Source: Streptomyces leeuwenhoekii (GTDB lineage: Bacteria > Actinomycetota > Actinomycetes > Streptomycetales > Streptomycetaceae). From it: a stretch of DNA of 64,000 nucleotides. Made by a program: the position numbers and the translations under genes. Of this stretch, positions 16,878 to 25,488 are shown piece by piece (positions within the stretch are counted from its first letter, which is position 1; each line of letters begins with the position of its first letter). Where the stretch lies: the NCBI RefSeq assembly GCF_001013905.1, contig NZ_LN831790.1:1364001-1428000 (forward strand), given 5' to 3'. The notes beneath the pieces are model-generated. The model worked only from the letters and a program-made list of their open reading frames with translations. It ran no database searches and was not told the origin of the DNA.

Positions 16878-16919
16878 TACGGACTCGTAACCTACGGATA
16901 CGTAGCCTACGATTCCGTA
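16878..16919. promoter_or_regulatory. Three tandem TACG-N4-CGTA operators upstream of the desaturase
   Basis: Perfect 4+4 palindromes TACG-N4-CGTA occur at 16878-16889, 16893-16904 and 16908-16919, spaced exactly 15 bp. They sit in a 15-bp repeat whose first two units are AACCTACGGACTCGT and AACCTACGGATACGT. The array ends 61 bases before the acyl-ACP desaturase start. Regular spacing suggests cooperative binding of a dimeric repressor, most likely TetR-type as for other desaturase genes; the regulator is not in the window. Confidence 0.75.
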
Positions 16920-16980
16920 GGTTCCGGCCACCGCTCGCCGGTCGCATTTCCGCTTTGCCGTACGTCCCCCTGGAGTACCC

Positions 16981-17955
16981 ATGACGATCACTTCCCCCCA
17001 GCTCGGCAGCCCCTCCGTATGGACCGACGCCCGGCTGTTGTACGCCTTGGAGGAAGTGGTCGAAACGGAACTGAACCGGCACCTGAAGGTCGCCAAGGAC
17101 TGGATGCCCCACGAGTACGTGCCGTGGAGCGACGGCCGCAACTTCCCCGGCTTCTTCGAGGACGGCGAGTCCTGGGACAAGGAGCAGTCCAAGGTCACCG
17201 AGGTCGGCCGGATCGCCCTGGTCGTCAACCTCCTGACGGAGGACAACCTCCCCAGCTACCACCACGAGATCGCCTCGCTGTTCGGCCGGGACGGCGCCTG
17301 GGGCACCTGGGTGCACCGCTGGACGGCCGAAGAGGGCCGGCACGGCATCGTGATGCGGGACTACCTGCTCACCTCGCGCGCCGTCGACCCGGACAAGCTG
17401 GAGCAGTTCCGCATGGCCCACATGAGCGAGGGCTTCGAGTCTGACAACCGGCACTCGATGCTGCACTCGGTGGCCTACGTCGCCTTCCAGGAGCTCGCCA
17501 CCCGCATCTCGCACCGCAACACCGGCCACCAGTCCGGCGACCCGGTCTGCGACCGCATGCTGGCCCGCATCGCGACCGACGAAAACCTGCACATGGTGTT
17601 CTACCGGAACCTGCTCAAGGCGGCGTTCGAGCTCGCGCCCGACCTGACGATGCAGGCCGTGCGCGACGTGGTCGTCGACTTCCGGATGCCCGGGCACGGC
17701 ATCCCCGGCTTCGAGCGGGCCGCGGCCCAGATGGCGATCGGCGAGGTGTACAACCTGCGCATCCACCACGACGACGTGCTCCAGCCCGTGCTGCGCCATC
17801 TGAAGGTCATGGAGATCGACGGCCTCGGCCCCGACGGACTGCGGGCCCAGGAGGAGCTGGGTCTGTTCATGGACGGGCTCGACGCGCAGGCCGCCAAGTT
17901 CGACGAGAAGCTGGCGGCGCGCAAGGCACGGCTGGCGGCCCGCGCGGGCGGCTGA
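16981..17955 (+). CDS. Acyl-ACP desaturase (diiron)
   Basis: 324 residues from ATG 16981. Soluble plant-type acyl-[acyl-carrier-protein] desaturases introduce a cis double bond into fatty acyl-ACP using O2 and ferredoxin. The two diiron motifs are visible: EEGRHG near residue 118 and DENLHM near residue 200, with further Glu ligands in the N-terminal helices (ALEEVVETEL). Length fits the family (about 320-330). It follows three tandem palindromic operators, suggesting tight regulation of membrane fluidity. No partner ferredoxin or reductase gene is adjacent. A role in unsaturated fatty-acid synthesis is confident; positional specificity cannot be read from sequence. Confidence 0.93.
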   Translation: MTITSPQLGSPSVWTDARLLYALEEVVETELNRHLKVAKDWMPHEYVPWSDGRNFPGFFEDGESWDKEQSKVTEVGRIALVVNLLTEDNLPSYHHEIASLFGRDGAWGTWVHRWTAEEGRHGIVMRDYLLTSRAVDPDKLEQFRMAHMSEGFESDNRHSMLHSVAYVAFQELATRISHRNTGHQSGDPVCDRMLARIATDENLHMVFYRNLLKAAFELAPDLTMQAVRDVVVDFRMPGHGIPGFERAAAQMAIGEVYNLRIHHDDVLQPVLRHLKVMEIDGLGPDGLRAQEELGLFMDGLDAQAAKFDEKLAARKARLAARAGG

Positions 17956-18181
17956 GCCCCCCGGCCGGGACGCGGCCCGCGCCGGTACGCCGCGTCCCGG
18001 CGCCGTCGCCGTCCCCGCAGCCGGGCCCCGTACGTCGGGCGACCGGGTGGTGGCGCGGCGCGCGCGGCCGTTCTGCCCGCACCGGGCACCGTGCCCGGTG
18101 GATCGGGTGCACCCCCGGCCGGTCAGCGGTGCGGGTCCGCTCGTGCGGGCCGGGCCCGCCGCCGGGGCCCGGGCGGCCCGG

Positions 18182-18430
18182 TCAGCGGGCGGTGCGCCGC
18201 AGTTCCAGCCGTTCCTTCTCCGACAGACCGCCCCACACGCCGAAGCGCTCGTCGTTGCTGAGCGCGTACTCCAGGCAGGCCGAGCGGATCGGGCACAGAC
18301 CGCAGATGCGCTTCGCCTCCCGTACGGAGCTGCCGGGCTCGGGGAAGAAGAAGTCCCCCCCGGTCTGCGCACACAACGCCTCCTGCTGCCAGTCGAACTC
18401 GGGCGGCGACGTGATCGTTTCCAGGTGCAT
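18182..18430 (-). CDS. WhiB-like iron-sulfur transcription factor
   Basis: 82 residues. The four cluster-binding cysteines are C20, C43, C46 and C52 (CxxC in RICGLCPIRSAC), followed by the family turn GVWGG and a basic C-terminus (ERLELRRTAR). WhiB-like proteins bind a redox-sensitive [4Fe-4S] cluster and act with the principal sigma factor in development or stress responses of actinomycetes. Which Wbl this is cannot be decided from sequence alone. The start at 18430 gives the usual N-terminal length before the first cysteine. Divergent from the VOC gene across 214 bases. Confidence 0.93.
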   Translation of the reverse strand: MHLETITSPPEFDWQQEALCAQTGGDFFFPEPGSSVREAKRICGLCPIRSACLEYALSNDERFGVWGGLSEKERLELRRTAR

Positions 18431-18644
18431 GCACAGGATCGTGCCCGGCGGTGAAAAACATCCGATCAACGCGGGATCAACAGGCGGGCGGGGACTGCCG
18501 CCGCCTCGATCGTCCCCGGTGCGGCGCCGGTGCGCACGGCGGCGCGCGGAAGCGGGGCAGGCCGGTCCGCTCCGGCGGCGAGTGCCGGTGAGCGGTGCCA
18601 GACTCGGCAGGGCAGGCAACACGACCCTTCCGAGGAGGGCGACG

Positions 18645-19430
18645 ATGCTCACCACCCGTTTCGTCGACGGCGCCCCGAACTGGATCGACGTCGGCACCTC
18701 CGACATCGACGGCGCCGCCTCGTTCTACGGCTCCCTCTTCGGCTGGCGCTTCCGGTCGGCGGGGCCGGAGGCCGGCGGCTACGGCTTCTTCCAGCTCGAC
18801 GGCAGGACGACGGCCGGCGGCATGCAGCTTCCCCCGGACCAGGGTCCGCCGTCGTGGACGGTGTACTTCCGGTCTTCCGACGCGGAGGCCACCCTCCGCG
18901 CCTGCGAGCAGGCGCACGGCAGGGTGCTCATGCGGCCGATGGACGTCATGGAGCAGGGCCGCATGGCGATCCTGGCCGACCAGGCGGGTGTGCCGTTCGG
19001 CATCTGGCAGCCCGGGCGGCTGACAGGTCTGGACGTGGCCGGGGAGGACGGCTCGCTGTGCTGGGTCGAGCTGTACACGCCGGATGTGGCCGCCGCGGCC
19101 GCGTACTACCGGGCCGTGCTCGGCCTGGAGACCTCGGCCGTGACCTTCCCCGGCGGCACGTACACCTGCGTCAACCCCGACGGCCAGGGAGAGGACGCCA
19201 TGTTCGGCGGCCTGGTGCCGCTGGCCGACGATCCGGCCGAGACGGAGCCGTACTGGCTGCCGTACATCGCGGTGGCCGACGCGGACGCCACCGTCGCCCG
19301 GGCGGAGGAACTGGGCGGCACGGTGCGCCTGCCGGCCACGGACATCGCGGGCGTCGGCCGGGTCGCCCGGCTCGCCGATCCCTACGGCGCCCGGTTCGCG
19401 GTGATCCGGCCCCTGCCCCAGCAGGAGTAA
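18645..19430 (+). CDS. VOC-family (glyoxalase/bleomycin-resistance fold) protein, two domains
   Basis: 261 residues; ATG 18645 behind CGAGGAGGG. Two tandem VOC domains: residues about 10-125 (PNWIDVGTSDIDGAASFYGS, then FGWRF and ending GVPFGIWQPG) and 135-258 (LCWVELYTPDVAAAAAYYRA, then VLGLETS and ending DPYGARFAVIRP). Streptomyces contain many paralogues of this duplicated type with unknown substrates. Metal-ligand positions are not those of classical glyoxalase I, so a binding or isomerase role is possible. Convergent with the laccase gene. Confidence 0.88.
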   Translation: MLTTRFVDGAPNWIDVGTSDIDGAASFYGSLFGWRFRSAGPEAGGYGFFQLDGRTTAGGMQLPPDQGPPSWTVYFRSSDAEATLRACEQAHGRVLMRPMDVMEQGRMAILADQAGVPFGIWQPGRLTGLDVAGEDGSLCWVELYTPDVAAAAAYYRAVLGLETSAVTFPGGTYTCVNPDGQGEDAMFGGLVPLADDPAETEPYWLPYIAVADADATVARAEELGGTVRLPATDIAGVGRVARLADPYGARFAVIRPLPQQE

Positions 19431-19459
19431 GCCCCTTCCCGGTGCCGTGCCGCGTGCGC

Positions 19460-19483
19460 GCGGGTCGTCGCCGGGGGACCCGC
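19460..19483. terminator. Bidirectional hairpin between VOC and laccase genes
   Basis: Perfect 7-bp stem GCGGGTC / GACCCGC with a G+C-rich 10-base loop, located in the 57-base gap between two convergent genes. Confidence 0.5.
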
Positions 19484-19487
19484 CCCC

Positions 19488-20498
19488 TCAGTGCTCGTGG
19501 CGGGACTCCGCCTCGGGGCCCGGCGAGGGTTGGGCGGTGTGCGCGTGGTCGTGCGGGTCGTACCCCGGAATCGTCCCGTCCGTCTTCTTCACCAGGAACA
19601 GCCCCACCATCCCCATGTCCGAGTGGCTCTGTACGTGGCAGTGGTACATCCATGCCCCGGCGCCCACTCCCTCGCCCGCGATCACCTGGAAGCCGAAGGA
19701 GTCCGCGGGTCCGACGATCTTGTTGTCGACGACCTGGCTCGGGTCCTCGGGACCGGTGAGCAGACCCGTGCGGTTGTCCGCCCAGCGGTGACCGTGCAGA
19801 TGGAAGGTGTGGTAGTACTCACCGTGCGTGATCACCACGAACTCCACCCGGTCGCCCACGGTGGCCTCGAAGTCCGGCCCGGTGTGCGGGGGCCGGTTGT
19901 TGATGAGCATGTCGTTGAAGACGACGGTGTGCGTCCGGTCCGGCAGGACGTCTCCCTTGCGGCGGACGATCACCGCGCCGTACAGGCCCTTGCGGATGCC
20001 GCCGGTGCCGTGCTCGGTGCCCACCACATGGTCGTGGTAGTGCCAGTAGCCCGCGCTGCCCGCCCGCCAGGTGCCGTCCTTGCGGCGGCCGGGCGCGTGG
20101 GTGCGCCAGGTGTAGGTACGGGTGCCGCCCGGCTCCACGTCACTCTTGTTCAGTTTCGTGCCGTCGCTGGAGATCTCGTAGTCCAGACCGTGGACGTGCA
20201 GGCTCGCCGCCACGTCCATCGTGTTCTCCAGCTCGATGTGCAGGGTGTCGCCCTCGTTGAGTTCGATCAGCGGGCCGGGGATGGTCGCCTTGCCCTTCTC
20301 CAGGCCGTAGCCCATCTGCCCGTCGGGCAGCTTCTCGGCGTACAGCTTGAGGTGCCTCACCTCGCCCCCGGCCGGGGCCGTCCGCAGCGCGGCGGTGGCG
20401 GCGTCGGCGGTGCCGGCGGACTCGGACGCCAGCGACAACGATGTCGCCGCGGCCGCGCCACCCAGCAGCATCCGCCGGTTGAAGCTGCGTCTGTCCAT
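19488..20498 (-). CDS. Small two-domain laccase (multicopper oxidase), Tat-exported
   Basis: 336 residues from ATG 20498 with GGGGAG upstream. It begins [20 protein letters not shown], a twin-arginine signal, so the folded copper enzyme is exported. All four copper-binding segments are present: [26 protein letters not shown] and the C-terminal [14 protein letters not shown]. Sequence and length match the Streptomyces small laccase (SLAC/EpoA type), a trimer that oxidises phenols and lignin-related compounds with O2. It is divergent from a secreted sugar-dehydrogenase operon. One of the most secure calls in the window. Confidence 0.96.
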   Translation of the reverse strand: MDRRSFNRRMLLGGAAAATSLSLASESAGTADAATAALRTAPAGGEVRHLKLYAEKLPDGQMGYGLEKGKATIPGPLIELNEGDTLHIELENTMDVAASLHVHGLDYEISSDGTKLNKSDVEPGGTRTYTWRTHAPGRRKDGTWRAGSAGYWHYHDHVVGTEHGTGGIRKGLYGAVIVRRKGDVLPDRTHTVVFNDMLINNRPPHTGPDFEATVGDRVEFVVITHGEYYHTFHLHGHRWADNRTGLLTGPEDPSQVVDNKIVGPADSFGFQVIAGEGVGAGAWMYHCHVQSHSDMGMVGLFLVKKTDGTIPGYDPHDHAHTAQPSPGPEAESRHEH

Positions 20499-20594
20499 GC
20501 CGAACTCCCCACGCTGGTAAGGAACGTGCCGGGACGTGGCTGTGATGAGCCTGTGAGACCGTACCGGGCACCGATCCGTTTATCCACACTCAGG

Positions 20595-20605
20595 ACAAAG
20601 TTTGT
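20595..20605. promoter_or_regulatory. AT-rich palindrome in laccase/ThuA intergenic region
   Basis: ACAAA-G-TTTGT, a perfect 5+5 inverted repeat in an otherwise G+C-rich genome, centred in the divergent promoter region. It is a candidate operator for a shared regulator of the laccase and the sugar-dehydrogenase operon. Confidence 0.35.
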
Positions 20606-20624
20606 GGCATCCCGGTCATACCTA

Positions 20625-20653
20625 TTGGCGAACGGCGCAAAGAGGTCTAGCTT
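20625..20653 (+). promoter_or_regulatory. Candidate promoter of the ThuA/sugar-dehydrogenase operon
   Basis: TTGGCG (20625-20630), a 17-base spacer, then TAGCTT (20648-20653), matching the actinomycete vegetative consensus. The predicted transcript would start near 20660, about 40 bases before the chosen start codon. Confidence 0.5.
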
Positions 20654-20701
20654 CCATGGCGCTGTTGCTGCCGCCGCGACCGAGGAGGGGTGGGTGACCG
20701 C

Positions 20702-23269
20702 ATGCGCTTCACATCGCATCACGGACCCATGCACTTACGAGGATTGAGCGCACGAAGCACCACGAGCGCCGAGGGCCCCGGAGACACCGGTGGCACCTCG
20801 GGCGCCACCGGCAGGAGGAGACGGGTCTGGGCGGCCTCCCTGACCGCGGGGGCCGTGGCCGCCGGACTCCTGTCCGGGCCGGCCGCCAGCGCGCGTCCGG
20901 TCCCCGATCCGTCCCCGACAACGATGTCGATCACGTCACCGCCGGGCGGCTCGAACGTCCGCGTCCTGCTCTTCTACGGGTCGGCCGCGCCCGGCGGCGA
21001 GTCGCCGCTCGTCGACGCCGGTATCCGGACGATCGAGCAGATCGGGCTGTCCGGCCCGGTGGACCGGCGCTTCCGGGTGGAGGCCACGGACGACGCCTCC
21101 GTCTTCACCGACGACCGCAGGCTCAGCCGTTACAACGCCGTCGTCTTCCTGACCGGCGGCGGCGACGTCCTCGACCCGGACCAGGAGGCGGGCCTGGAGG
21201 CGTACATGGAGGCCGGCGGCGGTTTCGTCGGCATCCATGACGCGGCCCGCGCCGAGCCGTACTCCGACTGGTTCACGGGGCTCGTCGGCGCCCGCCCGGC
21301 CGCCTCCGGCCCGGTGGAGGTCCAGCGGGCCACCGTCGAGGTCGGCGACCGGCGGCACCCGGCCACCAAGGATCTGCCGGTGCAGTGGAAGCGGCCGGAC
21401 AAGTGGCTGAACTGGGTGAAGAACCCCTCCGGCGAGGTGCACACCGTGGCCCGGGTGCGCGAGTCGACGTACCGGCCCGGCGCGGGCGCGAACGGCTGGG
21501 ACCACCCGGTCAGCTGGTGCCGGGACTACGACGGCGGACGCTCCTTCTACACCGGCATGGGCGGCACCGTGTCGTCGTACGACGAGACCGACTTCCGCGA
21601 GCACCTGCGCGGTGCGCTGCTGTGGACCACCCGGCTGGTGCAGGCCGACTGCAAGGCGACGATCAGCGGCAACTACAAGGCGGAGCGGCTGACCCAGCCC
21701 AACCAGCCGGGGCTCAGCGACCAGATCGGCGAGCCGCACGGCCTGGTCACCGCCCCCGACGGCCGGGTGTTCTACATCGGCCGCGGCGGCGCCGACGCCT
21801 CCCGGCCGGTGGTCACCGACTGGAACGACCCGGACATCGGCAAGGGCCGGGGCCAGATCCACGTCTACGACCCGAGGACGAAGAAGGTCACGCTCGCGGG
21901 CGAGCTGACGGTCTTCGGCAACAAGGGCGGCGGCGAGGAACTGGTGAAGGTGGAGGAGGGGCTGCTCGGCATCGAGCTGGATCCGCGGTTCGAAGAGAAC
22001 GGGTGGGTGTATCTGCACTACACACCGCACTCCCGGATCAACCGCGACACACACATGGCCGAGCGGCGCGTCTCCCGTTTCACCTTCGACGAGGCCACCG
22101 GCAAGCTGGACCTAAGCAGCGAGAAGGTGCTGCTGCACTGGCCGGTGCAGATCCACAGTTGCTGCCACGCCGGCGGCGGGATGGCCTGGGACTCCCGGGG
22201 CAACCTGTACATCGCCACCGGTGACAACAACTCCAGCGGCTTCAGCGGCGGTTACTCGGGCAACAACCCGCAGCCGAACTTCAAGGGCGTCTCCTTCGCC
22301 GACGCCCGCCGCACCGCCGGCAACACCAACAACCTCAACGGCAAGATCCTGCGCATCCATCCGGAGCCGGACGGGACGTACACGATCCCCGAGGGCAACC
22401 TCTTCACCGGCAAGGAGACCGACGAGGGCGGCGGCAAGACCCGCGGCGAGATCTACGTGATGGGCGTCCGCAACCCGGCGCGCATCTTCGTCGACAAGTC
22501 GACCGACATCCTCTACGCGGGCTGGGTCGGTCCGGACGCGAGCAGCCCGTCGCCGACCTGGGGGCCGGCCAAGTACGACCAGTTCGCCGTCATCACCAAG
22601 GCGAGCAACCGGGGCTGGCCGTACTGCATGGGCAACAAGCAGCCCTACCGGGACCGGAACCTGCCCGACCCGTCGCAGCCGCTGGGCTGGTACGACTGCG
22701 ACCGTCCGAAGAACGAGTCGCCCAACAACGACGGACTGGTCAACCTGCCCCCGGTGACCGGTAACAACATCTGGTACGCGCCCGACGGCGGCGGCCCGGA
22801 CTTCCCACGCGACGCCGACGGCGTCCCCTCCTACCGGCAGGCGGAGGCCACCTACCGGCTGCCGTGGCTCAAGGGCGGCGGCCAGGCGGCGATGAACGGT
22901 CCCGTCTACCGGTACGACGCCGCGGGCGACAGCGCGGCCAGGTGGCCGGAGTACTGGGACGGCAAGTGGTTCGTCGGCGACTTCTACGACGCCGACCAGC
23001 CGCGCAACGCGGTACTGATGGACCCGAAGACACAGGGTGACGGCGGGGTGCCGGTGCACTCGGAGTCGCTGAAGAAGATCGTGCCGGTCGGCAACGACGG
23101 CATCCGGAACCTGATGGACTGGAAGTTCGGTCCGGACGGCGCGCTGTACGTCCTCGACTACGGGCGCGGATTCTTCACCTCGGACTCCAAGTCGGCCCTG
23201 TGGCGGGTCACCTACACGGGCGGCGGGCCGACCCCGTCCGCCGACCGGCTGGCGAGGGGGACGCGGTGA
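20702..23269 (+). CDS. Secreted ThuA-like plus PQQ-type sugar dehydrogenase fusion
   Basis: 855 residues from ATG 20702, about 12 bases after AGGAGGGG; a GTG at 20690 would overlap that site. A long basic n-region ends in RRRRVWAASLTAGAVAAG, then PAASARP, a Sec signal. Residues about 85-300 are ThuA-like (VRVLLFYGS, VVFLTGGGDVLD, FVGIHDAA, FYTGMGG), a glutamine-amidotransferase-like fold seen in sugar metabolism. Residues about 340-855 match the glucose/sorbosone dehydrogenase beta-propeller (GLLGIELDPRFEENGWVYLH, HAGGGMAWDSRGNLYIATGD, GVRNPARI, DWKFGPDGALYVLDYG). Probably an extracellular PQQ-dependent sugar oxidase. Its TGA overlaps the GTG of the next gene, so the two are translationally coupled. 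Confidence 0.9.
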   Translation: MRFTSHHGPMHLRGLSARSTTSAEGPGDTGGTSGATGRRRRVWAASLTAGAVAAGLLSGPAASARPVPDPSPTTMSITSPPGGSNVRVLLFYGSAAPGGESPLVDAGIRTIEQIGLSGPVDRRFRVEATDDASVFTDDRRLSRYNAVVFLTGGGDVLDPDQEAGLEAYMEAGGGFVGIHDAARAEPYSDWFTGLVGARPAASGPVEVQRATVEVGDRRHPATKDLPVQWKRPDKWLNWVKNPSGEVHTVARVRESTYRPGAGANGWDHPVSWCRDYDGGRSFYTGMGGTVSSYDETDFREHLRGALLWTTRLVQADCKATISGNYKAERLTQPNQPGLSDQIGEPHGLVTAPDGRVFYIGRGGADASRPVVTDWNDPDIGKGRGQIHVYDPRTKKVTLAGELTVFGNKGGGEELVKVEEGLLGIELDPRFEENGWVYLHYTPHSRINRDTHMAERRVSRFTFDEATGKLDLSSEKVLLHWPVQIHSCCHAGGGMAWDSRGNLYIATGDNNSSGFSGGYSGNNPQPNFKGVSFADARRTAGNTNNLNGKILRIHPEPDGTYTIPEGNLFTGKETDEGGGKTRGEIYVMGVRNPARIFVDKSTDILYAGWVGPDASSPSPTWGPAKYDQFAVITKASNRGWPYCMGNKQPYRDRNLPDPSQPLGWYDCDRPKNESPNNDGLVNLPPVTGNNIWYAPDGGGPDFPRDADGVPSYRQAEATYRLPWLKGGGQAAMNGPVYRYDAAGDSAARWPEYWDGKWFVGDFYDADQPRNAVLMDPKTQGDGGVPVHSESLKKIVPVGNDGIRNLMDWKFGPDGALYVLDYGRGFFTSDSKSALWRVTYTGGGPTPSADRLARGTR

Positions 23270-25467
23270 CACGGCAGCGAAGAGTCTGGGCCGCCCTGCT
23301 GACGGGCCTGCTGATGGTGCTGGGGCTCCAGGCGATGCCCGCGGCCGGGCAGTCCGAGGGCGCCGACGCGTCCGCCGAGCAGGTCCTCACCTGGACCGCG
23401 GGCGACGACATCACCCGATACACGTCGGCACCGCAGACGGCGGTGGCCGGACCGGCGACCATCGTCTTCGAGAACAGCGAGGCGACCGGCAACACCACCG
23501 GCATGCCGCACACGCTGACGTTCGTGACCAGCGACCCGGAGTACAACAGCGACGTCCAGCTCAACATCCTGGCCAGTCCCTTCGACGCCCAGGGCGGCCG
23601 GCACACCGCCGAGGTCACCCTCTCCCCCGGCCGCTACCTCTACCACTGCACGATCCCCGGGCACGGGGAGATGAAGGGCGTGCTGGTGGTGACCGAGGGC
23701 GGCGGCACGGACACGACCGCGCCCGAGACGACGGCCGAGGTCGCCGGCACGCAGAACTCCGAGGGGGCCTACGTCGGTTCGGCGAGCGTCACGATCGGCG
23801 CCACCGACACGGGCGGATCGGGCGTCGAGCGGATCGAGTACGCGATCGGCGACACGGGTGCCTGGCAGCCGTACACGACCCCGGTCGTCGTCGACCGGGC
23901 CGGCACCCACACGATCCGTTACCGGGCCTTCGACCGGGCGGGCAATGCCGCCCCGGAGAAGAGCGTCACCTTCACGGTCGTCCCGCCGCCGTCGGACGAC
24001 ACGGTCCCGCCCGAGACATCGGCGACGGTGAGCGGGGAGCGGAACGCGGACGGGGCGTACGTCGGCATGGCGACGGTGACGGTCTCCGCCTCCGACACCG
24101 GTTCGGGCGTCAGCACCGTGGAGTACGCGATCGGCGACGGCGCCTGGCAGCCGTACACCGCCCCCGTGATGGTGCACCAGGCGGGCGGCCACACCGTGCG
24201 CTACCGCGCCACCGACAAGGCGGGCAACGCGGCGGCGGACAAGAGCGTCACCTTCACGGTGGTCGCCGCTCCCCCGCAGGACACCACCGCTCCGGTGACC
24301 GGCGCGACGGTGGAGGGCACCAGGAATTCCGACGGGGCGTACGTCGGCAGCGCCCGGGTGATCGTGAGCGCCACGGACGAGGGAGGCTCGGGCCTGGACC
24401 GGATCGAGTACTCCCTCGACGGCGGACCCTACCTGGCCTACGGCGGCCCCGTGGTCGTCGACCGGGCGGGCGCGCACACCGTGGCCTACCGGGCGAGCGA
24501 CAAGGCGGGCAACACCTCCGCGCCGCGCACCGTGAGCTTCACGGTGGTGGCGGGCGGCGGGGTGCCGGCGCCGCCCTGCCCGGAGTACGACGAGCGGCTG
24601 ACGGTGATCGTCGGCACGGTCGACTCCGGCGTGCCCAACCGGGTGACGAACAACCGGTGCCGGATCGGCGAGCTGATCGAGGACGAGAAGGAGTGGACGT
24701 CCCAGGCGCTCTTCCTCAAGCATGTCAAGACCGTCCTGGACGCACTGCTGAAGGAGGGGGTCGTCGACCAGCGCGAGTACAACCGCATCCAGCGGGCCGC
24801 CCGCCAGTCCGGGATCGGCAAGCCGGGCCAGACCGACGGGTACCGCAAGATCTTCGACGGCAGCGCCGAGTCCCTGGCCAGGTGGGAGCAGGTCGGCGGG
24901 GGCTCGTTCGCCCTGAACCCCGACGGGTCGATCACCTCCGGCACCAGCAGGGCGGGCATGGGCATGCTGTGGTTCCCCGAGCGCGCGTACGGGGACTTCT
25001 CGCTGCGGCTCCAGTGGCGTGACGACGCCCCGGGCTCCGGTAACGCCAACTCCGGCGTCTTCGTGCGGTTCCCGTGGGTCCACGACCACCCGGAGGAGTC
25101 CCGGCCGGAGTGGGTCGCCATCAAGTACGGGCACGAGGTGCAGGTGTTCGACAGCCCCAGCGGCGACATGTACAAGACGGGCTCCGTCTACGGCTTCGAC
25201 CGCGTGGGACTAGCCGGGGCGGGTGTGACGGAGAAGGGCACCTGGAACGACTACGAGATCCGCGTGGTCGGCCAGCACTACTCCGTCTACCGCAACGGCG
25301 TGCTGATCAACGAGTTCGACAACGCCGGCGGCCAGGAGTTCAGCCCGCCGCGTGCGGACGACCCGGGCACGGACGGGCGGCGCTACGCCTCCGGCTACAT
25401 CGGGCTCCAGGTCCACGGCACGACGGACGTGGTGTCGTACCGGGACATCCGGATCAGGGAGCTGTAG
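23266..25467 (+). CDS. Secreted cupredoxin, Ig-like repeats and DUF1080 domain fusion
   Basis: 733 residues; GTG 23266 overlaps the previous stop by 4 bases. Signal peptide residues 1-28. Residues 40-145 are a plastocyanin-like cupredoxin with the type 1 copper ligands H82, C128, H133 and M136 (LYHCTIPGHGEM). Three OmpL47/Ig-like repeats follow (about 155-440), each carrying IEYAIGD or a variant, VVVDRAG(T/A)HT, YRAxDxAGN and SVTFTVV. Residues about 525-733 are a DUF1080 (3-keto-disaccharide hydrolase) jelly roll (RKIFDGSAESLARWE, GVFVRFPW, YGHEVQVFDS, YIGLQVHG). It likely acts outside the cell on oxidised sugars, with the copper domain passing electrons from the coupled dehydrogenase. The domain calls are firm; the electron path is inference. 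Confidence 0.9.
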   Translation: MTRQRRVWAALLTGLLMVLGLQAMPAAGQSEGADASAEQVLTWTAGDDITRYTSAPQTAVAGPATIVFENSEATGNTTGMPHTLTFVTSDPEYNSDVQLNILASPFDAQGGRHTAEVTLSPGRYLYHCTIPGHGEMKGVLVVTEGGGTDTTAPETTAEVAGTQNSEGAYVGSASVTIGATDTGGSGVERIEYAIGDTGAWQPYTTPVVVDRAGTHTIRYRAFDRAGNAAPEKSVTFTVVPPPSDDTVPPETSATVSGERNADGAYVGMATVTVSASDTGSGVSTVEYAIGDGAWQPYTAPVMVHQAGGHTVRYRATDKAGNAAADKSVTFTVVAAPPQDTTAPVTGATVEGTRNSDGAYVGSARVIVSATDEGGSGLDRIEYSLDGGPYLAYGGPVVVDRAGAHTVAYRASDKAGNTSAPRTVSFTVVAGGGVPAPPCPEYDERLTVIVGTVDSGVPNRVTNNRCRIGELIEDEKEWTSQALFLKHVKTVLDALLKEGVVDQREYNRIQRAARQSGIGKPGQTDGYRKIFDGSAESLARWEQVGGGSFALNPDGSITSGTSRAGMGMLWFPERAYGDFSLRLQWRDDAPGSGNANSGVFVRFPWVHDHPEESRPEWVAIKYGHEVQVFDSPSGDMYKTGSVYGFDRVGLAGAGVTEKGTWNDYEIRVVGQHYSVYRNGVLINEFDNAGGQEFSPPRADDPGTDGRRYASGYIGLQVHGTTDVVSYRDIRIREL

Positions 25468-25468
25468 A

Positions 25469-25488
25469 CGCGGGGGTCACTCCCCGCG
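25469..25488. terminator. Bidirectional hairpin between DUF1080 gene and LigD-polymerase gene
   Basis: Perfect 7-bp stem CGCGGGG / CCCCGCG directly after the TAG at 25467, overlapping the last codons of the convergent polymerase gene, so it could end both transcripts. Confidence 0.5.
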
